Source of the DNA: Sitta carolinensis
Taxonomy: Eukaryota > Chordata > Aves > Passeriformes > Sittidae
Reading direction: 5' to 3'
NCBI GenBank assembly: GCA_032173965.1
Contig: CM063283.1
Span: forward strand, 40,669,743-40,733,742
DNA: 64,000 nt
The notes beneath the pieces are model-generated. The model worked only from the letters and a program-made list of their open reading frames with translations. It ran no database searches and was not told the DNA's origin. The number at the start of each line of letters is the position of its first letter. Positions within the stretch are counted from its first letter, which is position 1. The position numbers and the translations under genes are program-made. Shown piece by piece: positions 12,301-25,914 of the stretch.

Positions 12301-12592
12301 TTTGTATTTGATTACTGACCAGCACTGCTTCTTGCTGTCGCAGCGCCAAGGCACTGACAGCCATGGGGAACTTCAGTGGAGTCCTGGGACATGTGCAGTG
12401 TTGAGGGAAGTCTTGGTGGGCGGCCAGGAATAGCTGGGCCTGTCAATGCCTTCAGAGCATGGACATTTCTCTAAGGTTTTTTGTTCAATTGCATTAGTTC
12501 TAAAAATGCTGGCAAATATGGAATTGGTTTAGAATCCGCTAGATGACAGAGTAGTCAGAAAGAGAGAATTTTATGAAATGCTGAATGTGTGG
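12301..12592. other. Moderately GC-rich anonymous segment
   Basis: About 290 bp between a CR1 tip and an LTR, with a GC-rich core (GTCGCAGCGCCAAGGCACTG). It may be retroelement debris. No identity assigned. Confidence 0.35.
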
Positions 12593-13216
12593 TGATGTGG
12601 TGACCGGAACCCTGGCTAGCTCACAGCACACTGGCACCACGCCAGGTGCGGGGAACAGCTGAGGTGTGGGGTTTGTGCACTCAGCTGAACCTGAGGAGCA
12701 AAGGTTCCTAAGCACGGACAGTCTCACTGCATTCAGGGCTCTGGCAAAGAGAGAGGCTCTCCGAGGCTGAACTTCCAACTGGGATGATTTATTAGGGTCG
12801 AAGGGGACAGACACAAAGAGAGCCCCGTGCAGCTCTGTACAAAGGATTTTATATGGGTACAAAACAAGGGGAGGGTAGAACACATTATCCAATGGGGTTA
12901 AGTCGGGGCGGAGTTGAAGGGTTGGGTCACGGGGCAAATCAGGGTAAGTGGGAGGAGGGAAGGGGTCATGGGATTGGTTCTGGGGAGGATTGACATAGAA
13001 GGAGCTGGAACAGAGGTGGAACAAGGGGTCGGGTAACTGGGATTGACAGGGAAGGGACTTGAACATAGGCGGGGAAAAGCCATAGAGGGAAACGGGGAGG
13101 ACACAACTTTGGGAATAAACCAACTTGGGAATACACATAAGGGAAACAAGGGAGCAAACCATTTAACATTAAACAACAACAATTGAATTAAACTAAGGCA
13201 AACATAAGTTACAACA
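12593..13216 (-). mobile_element. Solo LTR copy A of a 6-bp-duplication avian ERV family
   Basis: Minus-strand ends are TGTTGTAAC...CCACATCA. Inside are a TATA-like CATATAAAATCC, then AGGGCTC-type sequence (GGGGCTCTCTTTG), a polyadenylation signal in CCCTAATAAATCATC, and a U5 with CAGCTGTTCCCCGCACCTGG and GAGCTAGCC. The same order and motifs occur at 28942-29586 (minus) and 36558-37244 (plus). Flanks GTGTGG (12587-12592) and GTGCGA (13217-13222) agree at 4 of 6 positions, with both differences transitions, consistent with a decayed 6-bp target duplication. A 207-codon open frame through the LTR on the minus strand is fortuitous. Confidence 0.88.
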
Positions 13217-15164
13217 GTGCGACAGTCTGAATCTCATGACTTGGAATGCTTCTCATATACTGAATTCCACTGAAATACTGATTAGAAATCAGCCATGACT
13301 TTAGAGAGTATAATCATCAAAGAGTTAATTCAGGCATCATGTCTTCATGATTTTTTTTCTGCCATACATTCATGGAGTTCAACAAAGATACTGTTTAATG
13401 ATGATAATTACACTGACTACAACATAGCTAGAAGCTAGAAAAACAGACTTTTCAAAGATTCAAAAAGATATATAAGATATATTAATTAAATACTCCTACA
13501 GTTTTCTCAGATCTACTGTAAATACCTTCTGGGTCTTTAGAAATGGTGATAACTTGTTTTTCTTTCTATTTAACAAGTTTTCATTTGTGCTACGCATCTT
13601 TCTGTAATTTGCTCAAGTTAAGGTCAACTGTGTTAACCTTTATGTCTTTTATGTGAGACTTCTCAAGAAGCATGAATCATTTAATTTGTAATCTTCTGCT
13701 TTACAGTATAAATATTGTATTTTTTTAACCAAGCTTAATAAAGCACTGTGAGTTTCACAGCAATTCAATGTATTTTATATTTGCTTGCTCTGATTGGTTT
13801 ATTCTAGCTCAATGATAAACTTCAGAGGAAAGAGGAAATTTCCGTCTCCTTAAATACAACTGACCATCTTCACATTTGTGTATGTGTATGTCCATGTTTG
13901 GAAAGAGATATCTGAAGTGTCAGAGAAAGAAAACTGGAAATGAAAGATATTGCCATGTAGCTTTGAAGACCCTTAAAAGAGCAGGATTCTGTCTACAATC
14001 AGACCACACACCAAAGAAAAACCTCAGTGGTAATATAAGAAACTTCCCTAGAAACAAAAAAAGGGAATTCTTTGAAGCTTATTCAGCCCAGGAAGTTACT
14101 GAAAATTGTTAGATTGGAAAAAGCAATAGAAAAAAAAAAAAAAAAAGCAAAGTCACTGCAATGACACAGTGAGAAGAGGAAGGTTTTGTATTTAATGACT
14201 TCAATCAAAGAGTTATCCCTATTTTCTTATAATTTTTTATATCACCTGTGTTCTGATAAAATGTTAACTGTAGGGTTTGAAACTATTTTGAGCTTTTCTG
14301 TTCTCAATTCAAGAAGGAGGGAGGTGTGAGTGTGTATAAGCGCATGTGCGGGAGATAAAGGAGGGTGCTAGAAAATATTTTTACAGTATAAATAAAATAT
14401 ATCCAGCTCAAATTATCTGTAGTGTGTTTCTCTTGTTAGTTACATAGTATACAATTACTTTTTAAATCAATGTGGATGAAAAGGAGTTGATGTATAGAGA
14501 AAAAAATCTTGTTATGGAGGATATTATCACCCTGTACATCACACATCTCAAGGTGTTTTATTTCAGAGTAAATTCAGTATGGTCATATGGACTGAATACA
14601 TATTTTCAGATGAAGGTCATTCAGTGCATTCCTGCAACTCATTTTCAGCTTCTCTAAAATAAGCCCAGTTCTCAGGCAGACAGTGCTCCATAATGAACTG
14701 AAATAGTTTTAATAGGGACTGACAATAAGAAGATTGCTTCAAAAGCTTCCTCTGGTCTAGATTAAAACTTTGATTTGGATATGCTCACAGTAGATGTTTC
14801 CTATTCAGGATTTAAGTTTTAATTCTTTGCTCTTTTTACTTCTATATAAATCAGAAATCTCTGTGATAAACTTTGCCCTTGTAAGTCTATTTGATCATCA
14901 TCTGAGGATCTGTGTTATTATTTGTATGATATATAAAGTGCTTTGCGATTAAAGCATGAAGAGCATGATCAAGATCTAAAGATACTTGCAAGTGACAACA
15001 TATTTCTGCAAATATATCATGCAGTGTGTATATATTTGTACTAATCCTGTGATTACTCCTACTGATTTCCCATTGATGTCTCAAAAATTCAAAATTTGTA
15101 TATATATTAATATTTTCAGCCATACATAATCCATATAGTCAATAATTTACATTCCATTGGTTTG
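13217..15164. other. Anonymous AT-rich DNA
   Basis: No gene or repeat recognised except an A run near 14131-14146. Short frames at 13876-14112 and 14887-15123 carry no recognisable domain. Confidence 0.45.
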
Positions 15165-15757
15165 GCTAGAATGGAGATATTTTTCTTCATAGCACCTGTA
15201 TGGTACTGTGTTTTAGATTTGTAATTAAAACAATTTTGGTGCTACAATTGTTCTATCTGTTGCTGAGCAGTGCTTGCACAACATTGAGGCTTTCTTTGCT
15301 TCTCGGCCTTCTCTACCCTGAGCAAGTAGAATATGGATAGGCAAAAATTTGGAGGGGACACAGACAGGAGATCTGACACGAATGGATCTGAGGAATATCC
15401 CATACTCTATGACATCATGTTCAAAAATAAGTTTGGGGCATAATTTTTCGGAAGGGGTCATAACTCAAAAACTGAGCATTGGTTTATTTGTAGGACGTGG
15501 TAAGTCATTGCCTTTGCATCACTTACTTGTTTACATTGGGTTATGGCATATGGCAGGCCGTTTTTTTGTTTGTTTTTGTTTGCTTCATTGGCTGGCTGGT
15601 TTGGTTTATTTCCCTTCAACAATTAAACTTAAATTATCTTGACTCACAAGTTTTTTGTGTGCTTGTTCTTCTGAACCTTTCCTCCATCTCACTGTGTAGG
15701 CATAGCAAGAAACCGCTGGATGCTCAGTTGCTGGCTGGGGTCAGTCCACTATACCCC
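15165..15757 (+). mobile_element. Solo LTR, ERVL-like avian family (decayed)
   Basis: Landmarks occur in the same order as in the LTR at 4006: GGTACTGTGTTTTAGATT, GTTGCTGAGCAGTGCTTGCA, GGAGGGGACACAGACAGGA, AGGAATATCCCATACTCTAT with GACATCATG, AATTAAACTTAAATTATC, TTGACTCACAAGTTTT, and the 3' block CAGTTGCTGGCTGGGGTCAG. The very first bases are eroded, so the start is approximate. No internal retroviral sequence follows. Confidence 0.75.
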
Positions 15758-18700
15758 AAAATTATCAGTTTAAAAAGTTCTAGCAGAGCTGGCACAGAAG
15801 GAAATAAATTAATGAAATGCTATTGAGATTAAAGAAACAAGGCCATTACCCAGTTCTTGGGAAATGAACAATATTTTGCAGAATGGACAGCAGAAGTTTA
15901 CTGAGGAGTTGTTACAATTCTTTTACTCATATTAGAGACAAAGTAATATAACTGGGATATTGAATCACAAGTATTTATTTCATTAATATGAAAGGATCTG
16001 TCATTTATATACCCAAAAAGACATTTTATGCAAAGTTTATACTTATTTTGGACTGCAGGCCCTGAGTTTCATCCATCATCATAAAGTACAGGAACCATTA
16101 GATTCTGATCCAAAAGTTTGTTGATGAGAAAGTTGTTCAGGACCGAGAAAGCAATGAAGCTCACAGTTCTCAGCCTTCTGCCCCTAACGGGACTAGGGAA
16201 ACTTGGTTACCAAGTTCTAGAACACTCCTTAGTCACATAGAAATCAAAGTTTTAGAACACAAAAAATGGCATATGTGTATTTTCTAGTGTAGATAATAGG
16301 GTAGATAATCAGGATTTTCCCCTCGTTAAGTTCAAGGTTTAGAAATTTCAATTCATTAAATTACTAGTTTCTACCTGTAATCTCATCTTGTTTAGTGTTG
16401 TTTTGAGTCTTTGCAATGAAGCATACATGCTGATCTGTTATATAGAGTGACAGTCTTGAACCTCTACAACACCAGATAAGAAGAAAACCAATCTGCAGAA
16501 ATTAAATGTTGATTTATGTCTAGTGTGTTCAACATAATTTTTTCAAAATTTTTTTTGTTTGTTTTATTTGTACAATCTTTGTTTCTTGATTCAAATTTCA
16601 CAGATTTTCTTTGTAATGAAAGTCTAGTCTGAGATGAGGTTGTAAGGAACTTACAGTGAAAATTTGAATTAGGGTCCTTTCAAATATTCATGACTCTACA
16701 ACACCTTAATTTGTAGTATTCAAGAACCAGGTTTTGTTTTTTTCTAATGAGTAACTTTCAGTTTGATTTTGTCTCTTCGAAATAAATTAAAAATAATTTG
16801 AAGTTCCTTCATAAGATTTTTCATAAAAAAATCTTATCTAAGAATGAAACTTCAAAAACTCCTGTTAATGACCATTAATTGCTTTTAACTTTCTGTAGGA
16901 AAATATTTTCCAGCATACTTACTTACCCTCAACAGTCTTACTTCATTACTTTTGGCAGTTTCTCTCCACTCAAAAATGAATCTATATTCATACTATTTCT
17001 TCTTTTAAGCTTTTGTAAACCTTAACTTCATACTCACTGATCCTTTTTTACTCCATGGAAATGAATTACTTTCCCTCAGTATGCAGATCAACTCATCAAA
17101 TGAAATCTGACATCATCTTTTTAATCTTCTGTTTCTGAACTTTATACTTTCTTCTCCACCCTTCAAAGGAAAGAAAAAAAGAGAAAAATATTCCTAATAA
17201 ATGACAATGAGTAGCCCTGAAGATGAATTGGACTATCAAGTAAAAATCACAATTATGTTCTCCGAGAAATGAATATAAATTTGGTAATTGCCTTCAATGG
17301 CAGTAGAATTCCACTGCTTTCATTAGAAAATTACACACATGAATATATACAATAAAAATGGTAAACTATAAGTTTTCTGTTGGATCATCATAGCTGCTGG
17401 ATTAGAGTGCAATTATTTGATATTATTTCCATGAGGAACGATGCAAAAATGGAGGCAGCAATAACTATTTCAACAGTGGATCAGTGTCTTTTGCACATAA
17501 GGATAATAAAAGTAGATCTTTTTTTCATAAAAAACTGTCTCTTTTGACTGTGTTTTTCATGAATCACTCTCTCCAATCCAACCAGACTCAGTGTTTCCAG
17601 CTGGAACACAAAACTGGTGAAAGTAAATTTCTATTGAAATTAAAATGTTTCTTATTTTCTTTTTTGAGGTGAAGCGAAAAAAGATTTAAACATTTCTGAT
17701 GCCTAAATATATGTGCTACAATTAAAGGGATTTGAACATTGAGTTATATGGAGAAAAACAGACACTGATTTGTATGACACTGTTTGCATAAACAGTATGA
17801 CACTGTTTAAGAAAAAGATTTGAAAAGAAGTCTATGTTTTGTTCACATTTCAAAGCTCAGTTTTCTTTTACTACAGTCAGACAGGTCCTAGTGACTTCTC
17901 AGTCTGAGAAATCCTTCCAAACTCTCCCTGGATCCCTGCAGAACCTGGCTGTGAGTGTTGCAAGCTGACTTTGTATCCATGGGTCTGCCACTCTGTTCCT
18001 GATAAAGGTACCGCCTTTCTATGTCATTGTGTGTTTCTTCAGCCTGTAATTCAAAGGTTTCTTTAAGCATATCAGTGGAGGTATATAGAGTATCTTTTTC
18101 TCTTTACAGGGGTGTTCCTGAATGTGTACTACCCAAGACAAGATGATCCTCAACTGCCTAGTATTACACATGTTGGGATGAACCCATTAGGAGATCTGGA
18201 ACAAACATGTTTAATAGCTCTACCATCCATCACACTGTGTATCAATTCTTGATCTCAGAAGTGAGCATTAAGCTGCACTGAGCTGTGGTGAATTAGTCTC
18301 TGATGAAACAGCAAATTTGCTTTTCATTTCTGGAACAATTCACTTACAACTAGTTCAGTTTGCAGTGTAGGAGCAGAAACACTTCTGGGGGATGAAGATG
18401 GAAGATTTATAGGAGCCAAAAGGGTAAATATCTGTCCCTCTTTTAAACTCAGCCTCCACAGAATAATAAAAAAGGAAAAACATGTTAGAACCTCAATGTG
18501 TACAGTTCTTGCCCTAGGCAAGGTTGACCTTTTACTTAGACACACCTCCACAATCACCACCCCCTCCACTGCCCCATCTTTACATTTACTACCATTTCGT
18601 TGAAAATCTTCCAGGCAAGAGTTTAAGAGACAGTCTCCCTATGTGTATTTGTAGAAAAGAATATTCCACAGCAATGCCCTTTCAACATCAGATAATCTAA

Positions 18701-19645
18701 CCATGAAATGCAGCTCTATGAGTTTACTAAAATACACTATTCATGTGTCACTATTTTAGCTTATCATAGAGCTATTTGCAAACGGCATGATAAATATATT
18801 AGAAGCCAGTTACTGCAAATTAAATTATTCTCAGTGTTGATATGTGAACGACTGGTTCATATTTTCCTACATCATATTAATGCCACAGTTATCTTCTATA
18901 ATGTCCAGTTTAGTAGTGATGAGGTTGGATCAAAATAGTAACACTTCCCAAGGGACAGATTTAAATTACATATTTGAGTTGAGCAGATCTTTTAAAGTTA
19001 TTTTATTAGTTGAATATCCCATTTAAGATATGAAAACACCTTAGAAAAGCAAACACAACTTGTCAAAAAGATAGAAGTGAAATAAAGGAATTTAAAAAAA
19101 AAAAAAATTTTCGCCTTGTGGGTTTTGTCACTTTACTGGTAAAAGAGTAATTTTATATTTTCTTAAATGTTCTTATACAACCCTCTGTTAAATGCACACA
19201 TTTCTGGTAAGCAGACAGCTGAGAGTAACTCATTGTTCATTATTCTTCAGTGAGTTGCTTTTCTTTCTCTGTTAGTCCTACATATATTGGAAGTAAATAC
19301 TCGTTAGTGAATTCAAGAAAATGCCTCTGAAAGAATAGCACAACTATTTGAGATATATATTTGCCTACTAGAAAAACATGCAGTAAGCTTCATAGGTGAA
19401 TATTTTGCTACCATAATCGTTGAAGCATATGCTAATATAAAGCTATATTTCTCTTATTGCAGTCAATAAAAATGTTTCCCACTCTACTGAAGAATAGTCA
19501 AATAGATCCTAAGTGTTGTTAGTATTTTACTAAGAAAAGAAGACTGTTGACATTTTTCATAAACAGAGATGTCTCTTCATTACAAAATCTTACTGTCTAA
19601 ATTTCACATTTATGAAGGTGTTTTGTCTAGTGGGAATATTTTTAT
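15758..19645. other. Anonymous AT-rich DNA
   Basis: No supported gene. A minus-strand frame at 17888-18070 has a charged, protein-like composition (rich in Glu, Gln, Arg), but it is only 60 codons and has no recognised family or clear splice sites. A 14-bp direct repeat (GTATGACACTGTTT) occurs at 17772 and 17795. An A run lies near 19093-19106. Confidence 0.4.
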
Positions 19646-19979
19646 TGTGTTCACTCCAGGTGTTCCTTAATCACAAAGATAATTCAGACAGACTTGAAGA
19701 CATGCAACAGGTTTACTGTCTTGGACCAAGCCTCAGAGGTTAAAAACAGGACAGAAGACAGATACTCCCATACTGTCCTACTTGTACTTTCTGCTTGATG
19801 TTTTATATCCTTTGTTGATCATCACTGCCACCACATTTACTTTCCTTTCAAAAACACCCATCAAATCCCAATTTACGTCCTTCCTTTATGTCTAGGCTCA
19901 CTGTTTCACACACTTATTTGTAGTTGCCTTAGTAATCTTGCTTGCTTAATGCTTCCCCTTTTATCAGGCATATTGTACA
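19646..19979 (-). mobile_element. Putative solo LTR
   Basis: On the minus strand the piece opens TGTACAATATGCCTGATAAA. It carries a TATA-like GGATATAAAACATC, then an AGTAAA-type signal in GACAGTAAACCTGTTGC about 100 bp downstream. It closes with TGATTAAGGAACACC and GTGAACACA. This spacing (TATA box, signal, short U5) is LTR-like. No target duplication could be read at the chosen ends, and I do not recognise the family, so boundaries and class are tentative. Confidence 0.42.
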
Positions 19980-20490
19980 GTTTGTCCCTTCCTCCTGCAT
20001 TTTTTTTTTTCTAGTGGCAACAATTAAGTGTTTGCCAAGTCCACAAATTCTCTTATCAGTATTTTGTCAAGAATAAAACATATAATTTTGCAATATTTTA
20101 AATCGAATTTTTAATATTAAACCTGGTGTACTGGAAACTCCCATACGCTATTAAAGCTTTCTAATTTTTTTTGTTTACACTCTGTCCTTTCTTAAATTTT
20201 ATATTTTTTTACAGTCTAAATCCAGACAAAAGAGATAAAAATCTAGGAACAGTATTTTAGAAGCCTAGGAAAAAAAATTTAAAACCATTAACAGTTAGAA
20301 ACTATAAAATTCTGGTATTCTTCCCTTATTGTATATTTTTGTGGAAAGTACTATTTTTAAAATATATTCCATAAATCACTAAAAAGCATATAGCTATAAG
20401 AGGGGTGAGTTTTTTCTAAAACATTTATCAAAAAGTATGTCAAGATTATGTAAACTAAAATATTCATTAAAAAGTTATAGGTTGATGAAC

Positions 20491-20977
20491 TGTAGGAACC
20501 AGGACATCCCTCTGACTGTCCTGAAAAATTTATAAGTTACAAGAATTAAGGTAGAATGATAATTAACACATCACAGGGTGGAAAATTTAAAATTTTGGGG
20601 GTTTAGAATGTGAGTTTAAGGGGCAAAGATGGAGGAATCTGGGTGTGTCTCTGTCCTTCTTCTTCGTCTCTTGTTCTCCATCTTCTGCTGTGATGGTGGC
20701 ACTTTTTAATGGTTTCAAGTAAAGGTACACTGTTTTATGTGGTTGGTAGATATTGGAGAGCTATTGTAAATAAAGCATAAATAATTTTTAGCATAAAAGA
20801 TAGCATCATCCCAAGGGCAGGGAGTTTTGTCATAACCTGGCTTGCAACAAAGATCTCGGCAGGCCAGAGCCACAAATATGTAAGATAACAAGAATAAACA
20901 ACCTTGTAATAACAAGAGAACAGATGATCTCGACCTGTTCTTCAGATGCTGGGCTGGGGAAAAAAGAAACTTTCACA
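20491..20977 (+). mobile_element. Solo LTR, avian ERV (TGTAGGAACCAGGACA type)
   Basis: Opens TGTAGGAACCAGGACATCCC, continues with AGAATGATAATTAACACA, then AAGATGGAGGAATCTGGG and CCATCTTCTGCTGTGATG. A core promoter region follows with TAGCATAAAAGATAGCATCA, then CTCGGCAGGCCAGAG, an AATAAA signal at about 20892 (AGAATAAACAACCTTG), and a U5 ending near GGGCTGGGGAAAAAAG...TTTCACA. I recognise this layout from passerine ERV LTRs. It has TG...CA ends but no readable target duplication, so the 3' limit is approximate. Confidence 0.78.
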
Positions 20978-21170
20978 GACACAAAGACAAATTCAAAGTC
21001 AGGTTCAGAAACAACAAAAAACATTTTTTAAGAAACCTGACAAAGAACCCTTGAAAATTACTTTTTTTTCTATATCTAACTTCCTGCCAAATTTCCAGCA
21101 ACAGCTGCAATTTTCTGGCTTAGAACATTTAAACATTTTTTCAGTTAAAAAAAAAAAAAAAAAAAAAAAA
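20978..21170. repeat. Anonymous segment ending in a 24-bp poly(A)
   Basis: The A run is at 21147-21170. The preceding 170 bp has no recognisable gene or retrocopy body. The tail could come from a retroposed transcript or be a simple expansion. Confidence 0.5.
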
Positions 21171-22144
21171 CATAAGATGTAATAGTTGGGAAACATGGGG
21201 TGTTTAGTCTTGCCTTGTGCTTATCGTTAAATCTACCTCAAAATCTTTAAACAAATGCCATGCCTAAACATGAAATGCCAATTATGGCAGTCTGACTACC
21301 CCTCTGACTATATCCTCTCACTCATCATTTCACCTCAATTAAAAAAATACTTCACTCAATTAAAAAAAGTAATTTTGAAATATATGTTTTATTTCTGGAC
21401 TGCATGAAGATACTTTTCTTAAACATTTGGATTTTCAGGGTTGGCTGAGCACTGCCAAGCATATGTCAATTCTAGTACCTTGAAGATACTATGAATTTTG
21501 TTAGTTATTGTTCAGTCTAGGTCACCTTAGGTATCTGCTCTTTGTAAATGTGTTCTTGACTTGAAAAAGTCAAGCAGATGAATATCTAGCTTCTAAGCTT
21601 TCCCCCACCCCAAGGGTAAATTAGCCTAAGCTTTTTAATACTTATCAGAAGAAAACCAGAATTGTGTAGTTTATCAGTGTTCTTGCTAAGATAGAGGGAT
21701 TGCAACTGACAATATTCATCAAGAGAGAAATCTAGTCGAGATGAACCTCACAATACAGTTTGTATACTAAAGATGCAAAGACAGCGTTTTGTTAGTTACC
21801 TAGTTTTTCTTTTGTTCCTCAAAATGTTCAAAAACTTAGTCTGGAAAATTATCATCTTAGTATCAGTGACAAGTCTTGACCTGACTTAACAATCAGGGAG
21901 ACTAATCATCCAAGACAACATTGATGAGTCAGTTGAGCACAGAACACCTTTGCTGCCTCTCTCCCCTAAACACTAAGGGATAGAGAATGGGAACACATGA
22001 GCAGGCTCTGGTTTACTCCTTCATTCACATTCCTCCTCTATTAACATTTTAATTCAGCCTTTCATTTAACAGTTCAGGTTTCTCCTCTGAACCAGTATGT
22101 ATTCAGCAAAGAGTTCTGAGTTTTCTGGGTTAGACTGTGCTGTC
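21171..22144. other. Anonymous AT-rich DNA
   Basis: Nothing identifiable until the CR1 tip at 22145. Confidence 0.45.
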
Positions 22145-22186
22145 TGCTGAGGTCCATTTCAACCTCAGTTATTCTATGGTTCTGTG
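22145..22186 (+). mobile_element. CR1 LINE 3' tip
   Basis: Reads GAGGTCCATTTCAACCTCAG then TTATTCTATGGTTCTGTG, the plus-strand CR1 3' terminus with the imperfect ATTCTATG/GTTCTGTG tail. Only the last ~45 bp is recognisable. The 5' limit may extend further left. Confidence 0.7.
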
Positions 22187-25100
22187 TAGTGTTGTTAGCT
22201 AGTATATCAAAATATTGATAGATTTTTCTTATAGTGTCAATGAGCATATTTTTCTTTTTTTTTTTTTGAATTTGATTGAAAGCCTGCATTTCTTTGGAAA
22301 AGAATTAAAGAACCATAAATTCAGGATTGCATCTTACAGCCCACAGAAAGAATGAATCATACTTGATTGTCCTTTAATAGAGTCCCTTTATGTGATGCCT
22401 ATCTGATATCAGCCATAGCAAAACCAAGATCCTACATCAGCTGGACTATTACCGTAACTCAGTCTGCCAGCTCCTATTCTACTGAGTGCATTGACTGCAA
22501 TTTTAGTTCTGTTTTGGCAAAAGTTTCTTTTCTTATCAGTCATCTTTATGGGGTTTGCTATTCCTTTTCTTAAATCCATAACAGTATTTTGAAATTTGTT
22601 TCTTTCATGTATTTTTAGTATTTTTATAAAAGTACTTTATGTCATCTTTCAGTTACTGAAGTTTTTGTATGTAAATTCAGCAAATGCTCTGAAAAGTAGA
22701 AACTTATCATTGCTCATAAAACTACCATGGCCTCAAGTGACACTCCAAGGGAATATGAAAGATTTTCTCATGAAAGAACCCTTCAGATGGAGTTAAAGTA
22801 TTGACTTGCCCTGCTCTTGTCTTAAAAATAAATTTTGTTGAATAATTTGAGTAACTGAGGCAAATGACCATTTCTGCATTCTTGTATGCAGCCAAATAAA
22901 GACAGTAAGCTCTTGTTTAATCTTAAGTTCAGTTTATGAAGCCAATCTCTTTTAATAGACAATGCTAGAAATATCTTAACGTATTAGATATAATTAGGTC
23001 CAAATGTCAGAAATCCAGAAAAATAACAAAACCCCATTGAATTAACAGAACCAATAAGACTGCATGGTATTTAGAAGTAGAACTGTGAAATTTGTTAATG
23101 TAGATGCCTTTTTCTGTTAAGTATTTTTGTCAAGTGGTTATAAAGTTTGTAGTTGTATATCTGTAGAACAATCTTACTGCAGTAATCATGAGCAATATAT
23201 TAGAAACTTTGACATTTTGTAAATCTTTCTTTTTCTATTACAGAGTTGAATCAAGGGGAGATAGTAAGGTAAGAATAAATCTGTGGCAGCCATTAAATGA
23301 ACATGTCTAGCTGGACAAAAAACTTTTCAAATACCAGTCCTGTGAAGAACCCTTTAGCTCTTGTAGAATAAAGATTAACTCAAGATCTGGTGCAATGTCC
23401 TATGATAGATAGCATGAGGTTTGACACTGACAGTTATAAACGACTGACATTTTTGCATTACAGCTTTTTTCCAATGACGACTCTTCTGGATTTTTGAGAG
23501 GGGGTTTTGTTTGTTTGTTTTATTTTGTTTTTGTGTTGTTGTTTTTAAATTTTATTTCACAGGTATGAAAATATTCTATTTTTTCTACACTGTATATTTT
23601 CAAAGGTCTAAATTTTCTTGGAAAGATTAATCAGAAACCATACAGTTTTTTCCCTAGAGCCATTAAGGGAACATATACTGCTATGCTTTTTTTTGCCTTT
23701 TTTTTTTTTTTTTTTCCCAAGCTTTAATACATTATTTAAAAGAGTTTTCTTCCTTCAAGAGCACATATGATGTTTGATTGATACTCTGCCAGTAAATCAA
23801 GGAAATGTGTTTGCTATTTCATTAAAAAAAAAATCTTTTGTTCAGGTAAGCTTCAGTTTCTAATTCACATCATTCAATAGAGATTAATTATATCTTGGCA
23901 TCAAATTATCTGAAAATTTATTCTTCACTGTTCGTGTTCAGCCAAGGCCATATGGGTTGAGCATGATTTTTTTTGCCTCATAATTGTTACTCTATAAAGA
24001 AGATGTATATGATTTCCAGAACACAGGCAACTAGATTTTTCCTATCTCATGTACTCTTAGTTCACAGAACAAATTCCTCTGATTTAGTACAACTGTATAT
24101 ATATATATTATTTTTTTCCTCTGGGGTTCTTCAATTTATTATTCTTAATGCAAATTGTCTAAAGGAAGTTTCGGGAATATCTGGAACTGAAGTAAGATGC
24201 ACCTATCTTGTGTTATCCTGATGTTTTATGCATCTGTACCATGTACACAGCTGGCAAGGAGCATCTGAAGGGATCAGAGGTGTGCAGTAAGGTTTCTATG
24301 AGTGAAGTACCATTTACACTGTTTCCACATAGTTTACTGACAATACATTCCTTTAAGTTTAGACTACCGATTGTATTCTAGTTTGGTGATTGTTTAGATA
24401 AAGGTTCCTGTGGTATTAAATCACTTTTACAACTCTATCCTGACATGTTATCAGTGTATTTTAAATGTAAATTGTGGCTCATATGATATTTTCTTTACAG
24501 AAAAAAAAAAGGAATGGAATGGAATGGAAAATATTACAGGCATACAAATTACAATACTGAGGTTACTGTACTGAATGTTACAGTATAATAGTTCAGATGT
24601 TCATTACTCTCAAAAGCTAAAAATAACCTACTTATTAATGTGACATTACTCTTTGCTTTATGCGATGCTATTTTTCCTTGTAATAAATTAATCTTAAAAC
24701 TATTAGAATCATACAGTATCAAAAAATTGCTTGTAAATCTCATATGATGTTGTCATTTTGGAGTATTAGAATAAATAGACATAATTGTTAATAATGTAAT
24801 TTTAATTTTTAAAGTCTATTCACATTTACTATATCATTATTACTTTCCAATCTTTAAATTGAAATGCATTTTATGATATCTTCTAATTTGCATTTTAAAT
24901 CAGATAACATGCTATGCATATTTAACATAGGGGAACATAATTAACCTCTATATGCTCAATATCTTCTTCAGCATTCCAATCTAAGCATGTTCAAAATATA
25001 TAATCGCATACAATTATAAAATAATTAAATAGATTTTTTCTATTATATATTGATTAGAACAGGAAACCATGTGACTTATCAATAACTACAGAATGTCTGT

Positions 25101-25914
25101 TCTTAAGTGACAATTCTCAGACTTATTACACTTTAAAATAACATATTAAAAGAGACTCTTAATAGGAAAAACATCTGTTCAGCCTCTTAATAAAAATAGA
25201 TAATCTACAAAAAATATAAAAGAATATTACTGATTCCAAATTTAAATGATTCTTTATAAATTTGTTATTTAAACAACAGAAACATAGCTAGAGGAATCAT
25301 ATACAATATTACTGTTTGTGATTGTTGTAAAGAATAACATAGCCAGGGGTATGCAATATATTATATTAAATATAAAATTATTTTAGCAAAAGTATTTTAC
25401 AGCTGTACTTTACTGTGATGTGGTAGTAGATGGGTGGGATTTTTTGAGTGCTATCTAGAATATTAATAAGATTTATGCAAAAATAGGACATTCTAATGGG
25501 ATTTAATAAAAAATGTATATGATCATCAAGAATTTATGGATATTTAGAAGATATCTGTCTTTTATTCTTTCATCAGTCTTCAAACAAGAAATCATTAATG
25601 TTTACAACAGGGTAAAGAGGATACAGTATTTGGTCTTTGAAGGAAATGACCTTTTAGTCTCACTAGATTTCAGCCCTCTCTAGTACAAGATTCTTGGGAA
25701 TCTGAGTCCTTCCTGCTGCTCACTGTCCCTGGTCCTGTAACAGCAACATCAGTGTGCATAGGAAACACACTGATCACAGGACAATGACAGCATTTCTCTG
25801 TCTAAGTAAAAATCAGTTTTGTTTTACTCACAGAGAAAAACTTGTCCTGCTGTTGTGGTGTTGTTGGTGTGTTTTGTTTTGTTTTTTTTTTTCCTGCAGA
25901 TAAATCAAAGTAAT
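22187..25914. other. Anonymous AT-rich DNA
   Basis: No supported gene. Contains a T run at about 23697-23715, a short (TA)n at 24093-24107 and a (GGAAT)n run at 24511. Confidence 0.45.
24511..24530. repeat. (GGAAT)n short tandem repeat
   Basis: GGAATGGAATGGAATGGAAA follows an A run, giving just over three tandem units. Confidence 0.85.

Noticed and set aside
12539..13162. 207-codon minus-strand frame, the longest in the window
   Set aside because: Lies almost wholly inside solo LTR copy A. LTRs of this family are GC-richer and low in stops on that strand; no protein domain is visible.
4006..15757. A single provirus bounded by the LTRs at 4006 and 15165
   Set aside because: The same-strand LTRs are about 11 kb apart, but no gag/pol/env order lies between them on the plus strand, and the only protein-like relic (7100-7980) is on the opposite strand.
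17888..18070. Charged 60-codon minus-strand frame considered as an exon
   Set aside because: Protein-like composition only; no convincing acceptor/donor pair and no family match.
21147..21170. Poly(A) as the tail of a processed pseudogene
   Set aside because: The upstream sequence does not translate into any recognisable protein and no target duplication was seen.
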